A stretch of 64,000 bases of DNA from contig NC_089175.1 of NCBI RefSeq assembly GCF_947507565.1, positions 4,763,733 to 4,827,732 of the forward strand, read 5' to 3'. Made by a program: the position numbers and the translations under genes. A model generated the notes under the pieces. It did not search any database, had not been told where the DNA came from, and saw only the letters and a list, made by a program, of their open reading frames with translations. This DNA is from Oscarella lobularis. Lineage: Eukaryota > Porifera > Homoscleromorpha > Homosclerophorida > Oscarellidae. This document shows, in pieces, positions 11,408 to 23,613 of this stretch (the first letter of the stretch is position 1; the number at the start of each line of letters is the position of its first letter).

Positions 11408-12040
11408 TTTACGGAAAATCGAATTTTTTAAAATGGTGCTCGACCAGCCGCTCGAGACTACAAGACAAACAACTCTACGATTTTCGTCTCTACTCGAGCG
11501 GCAATTCGCCGGGGCAACGGGTGACAGAGAACGGAAAAAGTTCCAAAATCAAATATTCACTCGAAAATGAATCTAATGATTGCAAATTTAATTGACAGCG
11601 GGTTTACTTACTTGGGATGCTGAAGAGTCAAGGAGCTCTTCCAAGTGCAACCCCACTGGTGCAACGTCAGGGTTGGATTGACGCAAGAAGTGTGATACTG
11701 ATAGTAATTCAATTAATATGTCAGGGGTTAGATTTTACAAATCAACATAGCCGTATCAAAAGATGCTTAGGGTTGTTGCGAGCTCCCCGAAATGTTTCAA
11801 TTATCCTCGTAACGTGAGTCACTGTCGGCAGTGTACAGCTTGACGCATGACTAGGGCTCTGAGTTCTTGTTCCCGCCGTTTTCGTCGAGAGCGGCTCATA
11901 AGGGCACTTCACAACCCACAGAAGTTTCCGTTCAAGTCGTCTAACTCTTTTCGTAGCGATGGTGAACCGAAAACGGCCAGCGACAAGTAAATTTTCATAC
12001 TTAGACCCGGGCACTTGTGTTGATATCAGTTGAAGGTGTC
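11408..12040 (+). repeat. Diverged copy of the PRA1 upstream region
   Basis: This matches about 19308-19908, the region just upstream of PRA1. Shared stretches include CAATTCGCCGGGGCAACGGG, GATGCTGAAGAGTCAAGGAG and GTTGGATTGACGCAAGAAG. It stops where the PRA1 coding exon would begin and carries no PRA1 coding sequence. It is more diverged than the copy at 4750-5171, so it is probably an older duplication. Confidence 0.75.
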
Positions 12041-12350
12041 TCGTCCACTTTCGAGTCTTCCGAGACGTTGAAGAACTAAACTAGGCGATAAGCGGGCGCG
12101 ACAACTCCTGTAGGTATCGAAATGAGGAAGGTGACCATTCAATATGTTTCCTGCGATTCGCTGCAGTAGAGAAAGGGAATGCCTCTGACGAGCTTCCGTT
12201 TTCTACCATGAAAGGGAGCTGAAAAATAGGGTAAAATACCTTTCTAAGCCACGCCCTTTGAATGTCCGAAGCCTTCCATTTTTTGCCTCGATTTCGCTGG
12301 TGTAGATCATGTATTCTTCTTCTTTTGAACCATAAATCTCTTGACTCAAC

Positions 12351-12451
12351 ATGATGTCGTATGCGTCGCAGCCGCAGCAGCCGCAGCCGCAGCAGCACCC
12401 GCCTCAGCCGTCTGGTTTTGACGAGCTCTTTAACATGAAGAATGTCGTCGT
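12351..12451 (+). CDS. Possible isolated first coding exon, Gln/Pro-rich
   Basis: A plus-strand frame starts MMSYASQPQQPQPQQ and runs to a plausible GTACGT donor at 12452. The Q/P repeat resembles the start of many adaptor or nuclear proteins, but I found no following exon. It may be chance, or a fragment brought in by the duplications around it. Confidence 0.2.
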
Positions 12452-12649
12452 GTACGTGGGTAAAATAATGTGATCTCAAAAATTTTTTTCTTGTTTTTTT
12501 CGGAGAAAGAGAGTGTAGACAAGAGGAGGGAAAACAGATTGTCCAACGAAATTCTGAACTAAGGCTACAAAAACAATTATTTGTGTGTCAGAGTTGCTGA
12601 AGGTTTCAAGAGAGCTTGAAACTATTTTCTCCATCCGAGACCTGAATTC

Positions 12650-13925
12650 TGCTAAGAAGGCATAAAAGAGGAAAATGATAAGCGTGAGTGAGAGTATGCC
12701 TTTGTCGGCAAATGGCGGTTACACGGTCTCTTCTCCCTCGCTGCTCTGATATAGGTCAGCCTTGATATTAGCAGCTTTTCCTTGAAGTTGTTTTTGAATG
12801 TCGTTTTGCACAGACCGTCAACGAGAGTGCGACCTGCATCGCGATCATACTTTAAGCTCAGAAAAGAGATCTGATGCCCTGATAAAAAGTCTTTCTTGTC
12901 CTTTCGAAGTACGTCATCTATCTTTTCTCCCCAAGAATCAGCGCTGTTTTCAAACCCTTCATACATACAGCGGATCAAGGTATTCTTGAAGATAAAGATA
13001 GTGCTGCTCCGTTATTTGCGCTTTAACATCTTTCACTGCGCCTGGCAATGAATAAGATTTGGCCTTAGCATAACCGAGACAGTAGTGAGTCCCTGGCAGA
13101 GCACATTCAATACTAAGATCGTCCTCTCTAAATATTATAGGTGTAGTCGCTGTTGCCCCTTCTGTGTTTAGACGTGAACTTCTTGGCCATGAGTGCTTCG
13201 TCAAGCCTCTTCACTATCTTTTTCATCAGACTTTTTTCCTATTTGACGCCCATTGGCACACAAACGGGACCTCCATCCAATCACTTTTGCTGATCAATTC
13301 AGAAAGTTTGAGATCTCTGTTTTCTTCCGGCATCCATATTTTAAAAAGCTTCTGCTTGCCGTTGGACCTGTGAAAGACTTTAAAAGGCCACGAGTTTCTG
13401 AATCCGGTTCAACGCTAACTACAACTTTCCAAGGTACTTAACCTAACGGATGAAGGTAACACAGAGATGACTCGGGAACGCTGTCAGCAACGAGAATCAG
13501 CTGAATCTGATTTGCGTCAAATGATGTACATTTTTTGTATGGCCAAGTGTCCCATGGAATGACGACCTCCTTGTCAACCTTTTCTTCGACTTTTGGACGT
13601 CTGAGAATGACTTAATAACACCGTCCTCACTCTTCGAGTTTGATGACTCTCTTTTGTTGAACATAGCTCTATAAAATTAGATTCCATACAGGGTAAGTAG
13701 CTCTGCCAGGATGTTAGCGTAGGCAGACAGAAATGACTGCAGGGTCTGATTGGTTTTAACAGAAAAGCCTGAAATAATGTATTATGTGCAGGGTACCCCA
13801 CAAGAACAACTGATTGTACCTTGATCAGTGTCATCATTTGTTCCAAAAAGTGACTCTTTTCCAAGCTCTCCTAAATAGAAGACAAGCGCTGTTTCTGGCG
13901 CACAGCAGTACGTTTGATAAGACTT
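12650..13925 (-). pseudogene. Decayed copy of the phosphorylase-Death membrane gene
   Basis: Pieces of the neighbouring gene at 14319-18757 appear in the same order but in shifting frames. About 13925-13800 matches the end of the phosphorylase-like exon (base pattern GTGTCATCATTTGTTCCAAA). About 13560-13440 matches the unrecognised middle domain (TSFDANQIQLILVADS against VSFDANRSNFILVCNS). About 13430-12960 matches further parts (PWKVVVSVEPDSE; KRLDEAL; QITEQHYLYLQEYL against RITEQEYLDLRNRL). I found neither Death domains nor the cysteine cluster and membrane part. Frame breaks and loss of both ends mark it as a relic of a former tandem copy. Confidence 0.65.
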
Positions 13926-14318
13926 GTCCTTCTCCTCTCGGTCCGGTATCAGAGGAGAAGGGACTGGCTTGCGAGGCTGCCTCTGATCGACTCAGCTGAC
14001 ACTTAAAATTTGCAGCAAGAGTTGCTGCACAATTATTACAGGAGTGAAAGTAAAAGAATGAATTCTACTGTTTAGTGAATGTCACGATTTGTTTAGTGCA
14101 CTCTACTTGTCAATGGAATTGACGCTATGGGTTTTTGGGCTCTGTCTAATCAGATAAAAGTACATAAGTTCCCAAAAGTGAGGCATTACCAGTTTGCCGT
14201 TACGTGTAATACAATTGTTTATTTATTTATTATATGAATGCCTTCTATTTGAACGAGAACATCAACAAATACTAGACTAGAGCTAGTACAGTTTGTATAT
14301 CACAAATTGAGATAACTT
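13926..14318. other. Intergenic, nothing recognised
   Basis: An A/T-rich spacer 3' of the large minus-strand gene. It probably holds that gene's 3' UTR. No further similarity was seen. Confidence 0.3.
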
Positions 14319-17300
14319 TCAATCCTTGCGGCAACACGCACCGCAAAGTGCTGGAACGCAAAGAAGTGCTACGAAAATGCCAAATGCAGCAAGCAAAAGT
14401 CCAATGATACTTGCATAAATCGCCAAAATGAAAAGCCCAAATAGTGCTACAAGGAATGCTAGTATGTTGGCAATAAACGCAACTGCCGCTAGACTTATTG
14501 CAACCGGTAAGCTGACGGGAACACAAAGCACAACAAGAACAATTATCAGAGCGAAATAGGTAATTGAAAATACAATTGTTCGCCAGTCGCCAAATGCCAT
14601 CTTTATCTTGTCAATGAAACGACACTCTGGCAAGGAGTGTAGCGAAGTGGTACGGTAGAAGTTGGACACTGTTCCTAATTTATGTACACTTCCGGCACTT
14701 ATTCCCTCTTTACAAGTCTTCCTAAATAGATCAATAAAGTAACCTCTTATCCAAAAGAGGTTAGCACCAACGAAAAGGCCAATACTTAGAAGAGGAAGGA
14801 CAAGTCCACAAGCCATCATATACTTTCCTAAAGTTGAAACGTTGAGCGGGCTCATTTTGTTGTTGTCCTTTGCTTCAATTGCAATGGTAGCAACAATAAG
14901 TCCCTGAATGATCATAGCCCAAACGATTTGAGCTGCTACATGCCACTGTATTCGGCAACACCACTTAAGACATGATTTTGAATCTTCTGAAATCATTGTC
15001 GTTTTTGTCTTTTCAACGTCTCTAGCCGCTTTGACGAGCATGTACGCGCTGTGAAGATAGATGTCAAACACAGTGAGAGCCGCGCCAATACCAAGCGCAA
15101 CATATTTTAGAGTGCCGTTAGAGTTTGTTTGTGTAAAAGTTGCGTAGATGTCACAAATCAGAAGGGGATAGACCAAAATATAGACAAGAACTTTTTGCAT
15201 AAGCTCATGTATGATATTTCCACCGCGTTCTGACATTCGTCTGTCCTTTTCTTCTAAATCACTGTAATGCCGCGTGTTTCTCTTTCTCCATACTTGGCGC
15301 GCTTTTGCCCATTCAATGATGTTTATAGTAACACAAATCGAAAGATTGATGCTGCTAAATACTAGAGACACATTTCTCAGCACTTCGTTGCCTTGTAGGA
15401 CGGCGTAAACTAAACTAAAAATAAAGAAAAAAAGTTCCAAGATTCTCCAAAACAGCAGAAGACATCGAGATGGTCGCTTAACAAGAGTAAGAGCTAATCG
15501 AGAGCCAATAATGGCAGATTTTTTCATTCCATTGGTCATTTCTTCATCCGCAGTACAACACCTGCAAGCGACACAACATGTCTTCTCAGTGATGTTGAAG
15601 TCATAATGAGCGTCCACTCTTTTACCGCAGTCCCAGCAACCTTTCATGGAACAGCAGCTAGATGAGTGCAAGCATCGAAGACACCATTTCAAAGAACAAT
15701 TGAAGCACCTGTCGCTAATAATTGTAGTTTCTTTGTTTCCTATATCTTCACAGATTTCTTCAAGATTTTCCACGCACTGCGTCAACACTGAATTAACTCT
15801 TCTATTTCCTGCCAACGTCTCCGTGAGTAGAGACAATAGAGCTGGATTGCAATCGGACTGGTCATGCTCAAAGCAAATTTCAAGGCCATGATTGTCGACA
15901 CTGCTAGTCGAAATTGTGCTGTCCTCTTCCGAGTCAGTATTCTCCAATTTACAGCCATTATACAAAATAAAAAGACGATTACGAAGATCCAGGTACTCCT
16001 GCTCAGTAATTCGTGCCTCTTTTAGGCTGCTTGTTGGCAATTCAGATCCAGACGAAGCAAAGCAGAGAGAAAGAGTTAGTCCCAGGCAGATTAAGTTTGC
16101 TGAAACACGGCACGTAATCAGATTACTGCTGACACGTCTTTGAATTGACAAAGATGCTGTAGCACTTTCTGTGCTAATCAGAACGTGTTTAGCTTGAAGC
16201 AATTGGGCACTAAAGACTTCATCGAGCCTCTGAAGTAAACTTTTCAGCATTCGAGACTCTGCATCCAGGAAAGGCATGATGACAATAACAAGTGGTTTCC
16301 TCTTATCAAGCTGCTCTCCAACTGCCTCCAAAAATCTCCCAATCGGATTTAACCAATTAGCTCTCCAATCTCTTAACCGCTTAGGCAGATTACGCTCTGC
16401 ACCTTCCAAACGTCCATTGGCAAAGAGCCACGGAATCTTTTGCCAATCAATGGCACGTGCCAGAGCGAAGGTCTTCATATTTCTGATCTGTTCAGGCATC
16501 CATAGTTCAAAGCACTCGCGCATACTACCAGACATACTAAACGCCTTGTACAGACCAGTATTTTCTGAGTCTGGGTCTAAGGTAATAATAGCTTTCCAGA
16601 CAACTTGGCGCAACAGTGAAACATGTTGAAGACTCTGCGGTGGGGGACTATTACAGACAAGAATAAAGTTGCTCCGATTTGCGTCAAACGACACGCACTG
16701 GTCCTGCAGAGTCTTCCAGTTATCCCATCCCGGAATGCAAGCATTCTCGACTGCCTTTTGCAAGAGACTGGGTTGCTCAGACAGCTTCAAGAGCAAATCG
16801 ACGGGAGCGTCTTCAATTCCAGGAAACAAGGCCGTCCAGAGAATTGCGAGGGTGCCAAGAGGTGACTCGGATCGGTTTTCACGGGCGACATCTAAACCAA
16901 ACAACAGAGAACTTTCGTGCTCTTCTTCAACGGCTTTGTCGTTGCCAATTGGAAGGTTTCTTTCCATAGCTGATGCAGCAAAAGTCTCCGGTGATTCGTC
17001 ATGCAGAGACAATGGGTACGTTTTTTCTGCCACATGTTCTAACCTATGCAAAGCTTTGACCAACGTTCTAACAGTAGCAGAGCCATTATCGATCCAGTGT
17101 TTCAGCATGTAATGAGCTCGGCTATAGTTGTCATCGTAACTAACATCAATTAAAGAAATGCTTTCTTCCGATATGTCAAGGAACCTAGCTAAGCTCTTCC
17201 ACTGATGCTCAGCAGCAAAACAAAGCTTCGCCAATTCCTCGCGCGTTGGCTGATAGTTGCTATCTAAAAATCCAAAATATTGCTACTCTGTACTACAAAT

Positions 17301-18757
17301 AAATTACTAATTGACCTTCTCCTTTAGTGTATTCCTTTAGAATTTCGTCCTTATTGATGCCAATTTTATGACACGCCGCCATAAGTGCACTTACTGAAGC
17401 TTCCTTTCCGTACCGATCTTTCCAATCACATATTAAACGAAACGCTCTAACAACATTATCGTTATTCTGCTCTCGATACTGAGGAATGTCCCTTTCATCT
17501 AATTTCAAGGAAAGGACAAGACGCTCCCACTTTGCTTTAGCTAACTCAGCAACAGCCATCTTCAGGTCATGATTGACTCCATTAGGTAATGACTGACAAT
17601 CTAAAGGATTCAAATATTTATGACACCATAAACAGTACCAGATGAAGAACTACCTGTAAAACACAAAAAATTAGCAGGTGAATAACGTTTATATGTAGCG
17701 TAAGTATACCTAAAGTAAGTAAAATGGAAGCCAGTACCTCACGCGGTTGTTTACCTGAAAGATATTAAATATGTGTTCAGCTGTTAATCTTACTACATAA
17801 TATGAAATGCTAGTAAACGTACCAGTCTGATTGGTCTCAAGTGGAACATGATAGTCTAAACAGTTAATCGCGTATGCATGGTACACACAAACACATCAAA
17901 GTACCTCTTTGGCCAGTATCATTCATTCCAAAAAGTGATGATTTACCCAGTTCTCCCAGGTAGCAGACAAACGCTGTTGCTGACGCACAGCAATACTTTT
18001 GATAGCATTCATTGAAAATGTTGGTGTCTTTTGATGCATCATCTGACACCCCTTTGACAAAAATCCTCTTGCTCCTGTCTAAATACAGTTTACTGCTGTT
18101 ATAAAAAGCAAACCCTTCCATAAAATAGTCGGCCACTGGGAGCTTTTGCTCAACTCTATCAGCCATTGCTTTTAGATCTCCTTCAACGAATGTGACCATG
18201 TGAATAACTGGCGGTCTCTTCTCTTTTGGTACAATGGACGGATTGATGTTTAATTCTTCCGGGATGTATTTTATCCATGGCGCGTCTTTCCCTATCACTC
18301 CAGCAATGCTGTGTAGTGTTTCATCAATCTGGACGGGAACAGCGTTTAACTCGCCTTGCTCTCCACTCTCGTCAAGCAAAATCTTGCGAGCTACTAAAAG
18401 ATCTCCTAGCTGAACGCTACCGCTTTCGCGATTTCCAGCACACGCTCCCACCATGGCGATTACAGACGGTTTCAGTGAAGTGTTTGACAGCTTCTGTACG
18501 AACTTCGCCGCTTCATCCCGCTTCACGTCGTTCGATTTAACGAGAGCGATTTCAAGTGGACGGCCATCGTCGAAGAAATCTTTCCAAGCGGTAGAGTAGA
18601 CCATAGCGGCGAGTTCCTTTGTGTCGGACCGTAAGCACTCGAACGGACCGTTCAGGCTGAGAGATCCCGTTATCTTCATGAGAACGGCTTTGGCGCTGTC
18701 AAGTTCTGTTGGCGTGGTTGTGACGAGGCAAAGGTCTACTTTCTTGTTGAACGGCAT
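14319..18757 (-). CDS. Nucleoside phosphorylase-like / Death / Death / polytopic membrane protein
   Basis: Read as one gene of roughly 1,400 residues. The first exon (18757-about 17905) resembles the PNP/MTA-SAH nucleosidase family: a glycine-rich loop (AMVGACAGNRESGSVQLGD), a YFMEGFAFY segment like the family's MEG motif, and VKGVSDDAS with the likely catalytic Asp. It ends at a GTACTTTG donor. Very short exons follow (about 17855-17630), then a Death-like domain (about 17600-17310) and a second one (about 17255-17000, WKSLARFLDIS). Next comes a middle domain of about 350 residues that I do not recognise, a cysteine cluster (about 15730-15540) and about nine membrane segments to the stop. 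The long last exon includes Death2. PNP domains sit beside signalling modules in some fungal and animal proteins; a membrane-bound sensor-effector is an inference. The single-gene model rests on frame-compatible splice sites, so two genes remain possible. Confidence 0.65.
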
Positions 18758-18984
18758 TGTTTCCGTGTTGCAGGGGCGTTGTCCTGAGAATACAGTTAAT
18801 TAATTAATTCAATTATTCTAACTCGTTTAGCTTTTACGCATACAGCTCTCCCTCAATTGGTCTGCGAAAGATTAGGTAATAGTTTAGGTATTTGTCAATC
18901 TCGATCCGGTTGATGGACCAGGAGGAGGAAACAGCTAGGGAAGATCCTGCACTACAATTTTTAATAAAAATTTTTATTAGGAAG

Positions 18985-19307
18985 GTGAATTGACTGAAAT
19001 CTTGAAAAAGCCCAAATGTACCAAAAATGATTTTCTTAGGTGCGCACTGCAGTTGCAATTCACACTTGACGATCAAATCCATTGTAGTTGATACATATCC
19101 AAACATGTTCTGCAAACTCGAACTAACACAACGTTTGGGATCTTGATGGGCAGAAAGAGGACAACAAAACATTTCTATGCGTCTTCAAGAACATCTCCTG
19201 ATTCTCTTGTTTTATTTTTAAATATTTCCACTGATTATCTGAATGACACAAAGATATTTCATTCCAACTCGGTGAATGCTTCAATAGTTTTTGTTGGCTT
19301 ACCTAAA
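18985..19307 (-). pseudogene. Decayed copy of an Ig exon from the Ig/FN3 receptor
   Basis: This matches about 7700-8095 of the Ig/FN3 receptor, including the stretches TTGACTGAAATCTTGA and ATCCAAACATGTT and the intron/exon border there. Internal stops, deletions and loss of the flanking exons show that it is not functional. It sits directly beside the PRA1 upstream region. Confidence 0.7.
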
Positions 19308-19908
19308 TCACGGAAAATCAAATTTTCGAAACAGCGCTCAACCACCAGCTAGGGACTACAAAAAAGTAACTCTACGATTTTCATCTCTTCCCGAGGGTCA
19401 ATTCGCCGGGGCAACGGGAGACAGAGAAAGTTCCAAAATTAAATATTCACTCGAAAATGAATCTAATGATTGCAAATTTAATTGACAACGGGTTTACTTC
19501 TTCGGATGCTGAAGAGTCAAGGAGCTCTTCCAAGTGCAACCCCACTGGTGCAACGTCAGGGTTGGATTGACGCAAGAAGTGTGATACTGACAGTAATCAT
19601 GGATACTAGAGGAGAAAAAAATCAACATAGCGTATCAAAAAGACGCTTAGGATTGTTACGAGCTTGACGAAATGTTTCCATTATCTGAGTAACTGGCGAC
19701 TCAGGCGAGCTCTCAGCAGTAGAACAGCTCGAATCTCGGATTTTTCTGGTCTTCCAGCTATTTTCGTCAAGAGCGGCTCTTAGAACACGTCACAACTGAA
19801 CTCAATAAAGTTTGCGCTCGAGTCTTCAGCAGCGATAGTGAACCGAGAACGGGCGATGTTCCATAGCTCTGTTTTGACCCGGGCACTTGTGTGTGTTGAT
19901 ATCACTTG
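19308..19908 (+). promoter_or_regulatory. PRA1 upstream region, present in three copies in the window
   Basis: This segment runs up to the PRA1 start. A long diverged copy lies at 11408-12040 and a shorter, closer copy of its last 200 bases or so at about 4750-4950. It presumably contains the PRA1 promoter, but I could not pick out a clear TATA box. Confidence 0.45.
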
Positions 19909-20772
19909 ATGATGTCAGACGAAGAAGGCGACGCGACGACGAAAGTTCCGCTCGACGACGATCCCGAAGACTCAGCGAACGCAACCGACAACGAAATCCC
20001 GACGGAAAGCGGTCAAATCGGCGACGGCGCGATGGACGAAACGGTGAAGAAACTCGAACAGGGCAAAGAGCTTCTGATGCAGGCGAAAGCGGGCACGAAA
20101 TCGTGGCGAAAGTTCTTCGCCTGTTCGCGCCTATCGAAGCCGAAGTCGTGCAGCGACTGGGGCAGTCGAGTCGTCGGAAACATCAAGGATTACAAGAGCA
20201 ATTATATATTCGTCTTCTTGGGCCTCGTAATCTATTGCATGTGAGTGGGATAGAAGATGTGTGGGTCGTAGACTCGAGAGGGGGTGCGCGTTGTGCTTAG
20301 AATCACGTCTCCTGTGCTTTTGATTGGGCTGGTGCTGGTCATGGCCGCCCTCTGGTTTATTTTCAGAAATGAAGGAAAATCCATAACTATTGCAGGTAAA
20401 GGCTCTCTAATTAATTATTACGTGACGCTCGTTGTACAGATGAATCACCACAGTCTTTGTAGTGTAGAACCTAACCTATTCTTTTGTAGGCAGAGAGATT
20501 GGTCTCAAGGAACAGGTGATATTTGTGTGTCTCATTGCTATTCCTCTCTTCCTCTTTGGTGGAGCCACCTCTGCTATATTCTGGATCATTGGTATGTATG
20601 AGAAGAGCAGTCTGCAGATAATTATTATTATTATTATTGGCACTTTCTCCCTCCTTCCCTAGGAGCGTCTGTGTGCGTCATACTTTTGCACGCCTCATTT
20701 CTGTCACGTGAATCGACAGATCCGACGGACGCATTCGGCGGCGTCGAAATGGAGTCAGTCGTTGTCAATTAG
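19909..20772 (+). CDS. PRA1 family protein (prenylated Rab acceptor)
   Basis: PRA1 proteins are small four-TM proteins of the ER/Golgi that bind prenylated Rab GTPases and help deliver them to membranes. Four exons: 19909-about 20238 (acidic N-terminus MMSDEEG, then the family's W..FF..SRLSKP region and VVGNIKDYKSNYIFVFLGL), about 20300-20396 (SPVLLIGLVLVMAALWFIFR), about 20490-20590 (EQVIFVCLIAIPLFLFGG) and about 20663-20772 (GASVCVILLHASFL, then the tail VEMESVVVN). All borders fit GT..AG. Length and order of membrane segments fit the family. Two incomplete copies of its 5' region lie elsewhere in the window. Confidence 0.88.
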
Positions 20773-20941
20773 AAAAGGCAAGAGACAATACCTTGGGGGG
20801 CAGTAGACGATGTACAAGTACAGTATATACTATTAAAATCACATCACGTATACACTTCCCGACTATATCTCACATAGTCAACGCGTCAAGCGGAAAAAAA
20901 AGAGAGCAAAAGTCAATTAATACTTAAATAATCGATTAATC

Positions 20942-23302
20942 TCACGTTATTTCAATGGTCGTTATGCCTTGATCGTACATGTTCTTGAGTCGACGTACGA
21001 GATTCGGCGTGAAATTCGTTATGTCTTCCTGTATCGCCGGATTGATGAGAACGCGCGCCGCTTTGCCCGTGGGAAAGCGTTCGAAGTCGCCCCCTCGCGT
21101 GTCCACCGAATGTCGTCTCTGATACATGGGAATCGACGTTTCGGGAGGAGCAAAAGGAGTATCCCCTGATCCAACTCGCCGAGCAGCTCCAGGATAACCT
21201 AAATAAATATATAAATATAATTTTTTTGATTAGGGTAATTATTAGATATTGAATTTTTTATCTTGCCTCTCATGCGGGACGATCTGACTCGTTTTGGCGT
21301 GCTCTGTCGCACTTCGTCCCAATATTCTTCGTCTTGCATCATTGCGTCGATTTCCGATTTCTTCGTCTTTTTCTTCTCGTGTTTCTTCTTCTTCTTTGTG
21401 CGCGGCTGCGGCTTGCCGAGCCCCGCCTTCACCTTCTCCTGCTTCATATCAATCGACGTCATACTCTCCATAAGAGAATTGTACGTGTCCCATTGGATTG
21501 CTTCGCCTTCCGGGTCGTTGATCAATGGACCAATCGACGACGCGTCCGGCGAAAAAGGCAAAAATCCGCCGGCGTCCGCCTCATCAAAAGCGTTTTTCTC
21601 GCGCAACGAAAACGAACGCGTTTTTCCGAGAGGAACGATACTGGGACTGAGATCATCCTCATCGTCACTCCGAGTCGATATTTTGCTCGTCGGTCGAGTC
21701 ACCGTGCTTTTCGATTTTCGTAACAGAGGCGGTTTTCCCGTTGAAGTTGGCGCCGTTTTATCCTTTTTCTTCTTCGTCGTCAAACTTTTCTTTTTGAAAT
21801 CGAGCTCGATGACGTCGTCAGGGGCGTGGCGTTTCCTCGCGTGCATCGATTTGCTTCGCAGCTTGAACGTGCGATTACCCGTCGTCGTCGTCGTCGCCAC
21901 CGCTCGACCTGTCCGATCGTCGTTGTCTACCGTGCGAAAGTGAACCGTTCCGCCCGATTCTCCATTGGGGGCCCTCTCGATGTCGACAAAGACGGATGTC
22001 TGCTTCTTTAGAGGCTCTGGCTTTTCTTCCGGCGAGCTTCGGTAGTAAGTGATAAGTATGGCTAATATAACGGTGAGGCAGACGAGCTGGAGCACGACGA
22101 TTCCAATTAGAAGAGGAATCGCTAGATTCGAATCCTCAGACTTGGAAGGGGCACCTGTGGGAAACAAAATAGCCAATTAGAACCTAAAACCCTATATAGC
22201 CTTGGACGCCATTAGGAGGATCCCCTTCCTTAGCAAAGTCAATAAGGTAGTGTACAGTACTTAGGGCATAGGGGGAGGCGTTTGAAAATAAATAAATTAT
22301 GACGTATTTATCAGAAATCAGCGACCTTTTAATTTAATTTTAAAGTTTACCTTCTTCTGTTGGCTTGGCGGTTTGACGCGTCCCTTCGAGTGTGGGCCCC
22401 ATCGTAGCGCTCGCAGTCCTTGTGGGTCTCCCTTTCGGAGTAAACAAAAAACACACACGTAGTTGACGCTTTTGATTTCTCCTCGTGCGCGCATGCCAAC
22501 GTACTTGTAGCGGCAGTAGTAGCGGGAGCACCCGTTCCGCCTACTACACCTCGCCCCTCGACGACTTTCAGCTCGAACGAGTACGACTGGACGGGCTGCG
22601 CGACGCGATCCGTGTCGATCTTGCAGACGTAGAGTCCGTCGTGAGTCGAGCTCGCGTTGCGAAGTTCGTAGCTCGCGTTCTGTCGCGACCACGCCGTCAC
22701 GCGCCACATGACGATCTGGCCCTGACTCGAACGATACCAGGCGACGTAGACCGACGGATCGGACGTGGAGCAGCGGAGGACGCGTCGCTCGCCGCGACCG
22801 ATTTCCGTCGTCGATTCGGGAAATTCGATTAGAGTCAGATCTACGTTAGAGAAGAACATGTTGACGGTTTTAGGTGCTCTTTTATTCCACTGGGGGTCAT
22901 AGCCAAGACTTGGAAACTAGAGACCAATCACTATGCAAATTTTCCTAGAGGAAACCCTTTGGCCTCCTTGTTTCGGCTTCGACGAGAATCGTTTTAGTTT
23001 TGTCGCGTTCTCGGGGTATTTTCGACCGTTAGAGAATCGTTTCCAGAGGCTCTTTCTGCTCGGATAGATTCAAGTAGGAGGGACCGTTTTCTTTGAAACG
23101 ATGCCTCCTACACGAAGTCTAGGGCAGAGCCCTTCTACAGCTGGGTCTACGACGCGTCTACCAGCGTCGAGGGACTACGCTCTTTTCCTCTTGTTTTCTC
23201 TCTTCGGGGCACCGCCTGTTTACCTGTGCACGTCTCCGCCCACTTTGGCGTGACCGCAATGAAAACGCAGGCGATGAGTAGACGTCGTCCTAGCCTTAGC
23301 AT
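20942..23302 (-). CDS. Single-Ig type I membrane protein with basic cytoplasmic tail
   Basis: The start at 23302 opens a signal peptide (MLRLGRRLLIACVFIAVTPK) with a GTAAAC donor. A V-type Ig exon follows (about 22855-22500; LRCSTSD and YVCKIDTD supply the Cys pair, AWYRSS the core Trp), then a short linker and a TM segment (about 22125-22055, LIGIVVLQLVCLTVILAILI). The tail of about 300 residues is Ser/Lys-rich, with KKKK runs (about 21790 and 21390). The last exon (about 21195-20942) ends in TTIEIT. A single Ig with a long basic tail recalls small adhesion proteins, but I see no named family. Long antisense open frames here result from the low-complexity coding sequence. Confidence 0.7.
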
Positions 23303-23464
23303 GACGAGCCTGGTTCGTTTTCGATTTGAATGTTCGGTTTGAATTCGAATTCGGGCGATTGACGATTTTGAAAGACTTGTTTTTGGTGACTTCCACTTTG
23401 AGCAGTTGGAGACGCTCTGGGCAGGTCGTCGCGACGCCTATCTGCCCAGAAATCAACGCGTTGC

Positions 23465-23530
23465 CAGAACTACATCATCTCGTTAGCATTTTATATTCGA
23501 TTTAGTGACGTCATCTATAATGACTCCGCC
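23465..23530 (+). promoter_or_regulatory. Repeated promoter segment with TGACGTCA, TRAF-like gene 1
   Basis: About 65 bases (starting ACTACATCATCTCGTTAGC) recur almost unchanged at 26088-26153, each time upstream of an RG-rich RING gene. They contain the palindrome TGACGTCA (23506-23513), the consensus for CREB/ATF-type factors, and a GC-rich box just downstream. Confidence 0.55.
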
Positions 23531-23613
23531 CTCGTTCAGAAAGTCGACGTGTGTACCTTGATTACTATATCTGTTGGCGAATCCTCGTTGTTTTGTCCGG
23601 GAACTAGAGCGAG

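Noticed and set aside
21263-21943. Long plus-strand open frame rich in Phe, Ser and Arg
   Set aside because: It is antisense to the Lys/Ser-rich tail of the single-Ig membrane protein and has no domain; the coding strand fits a spliced receptor.
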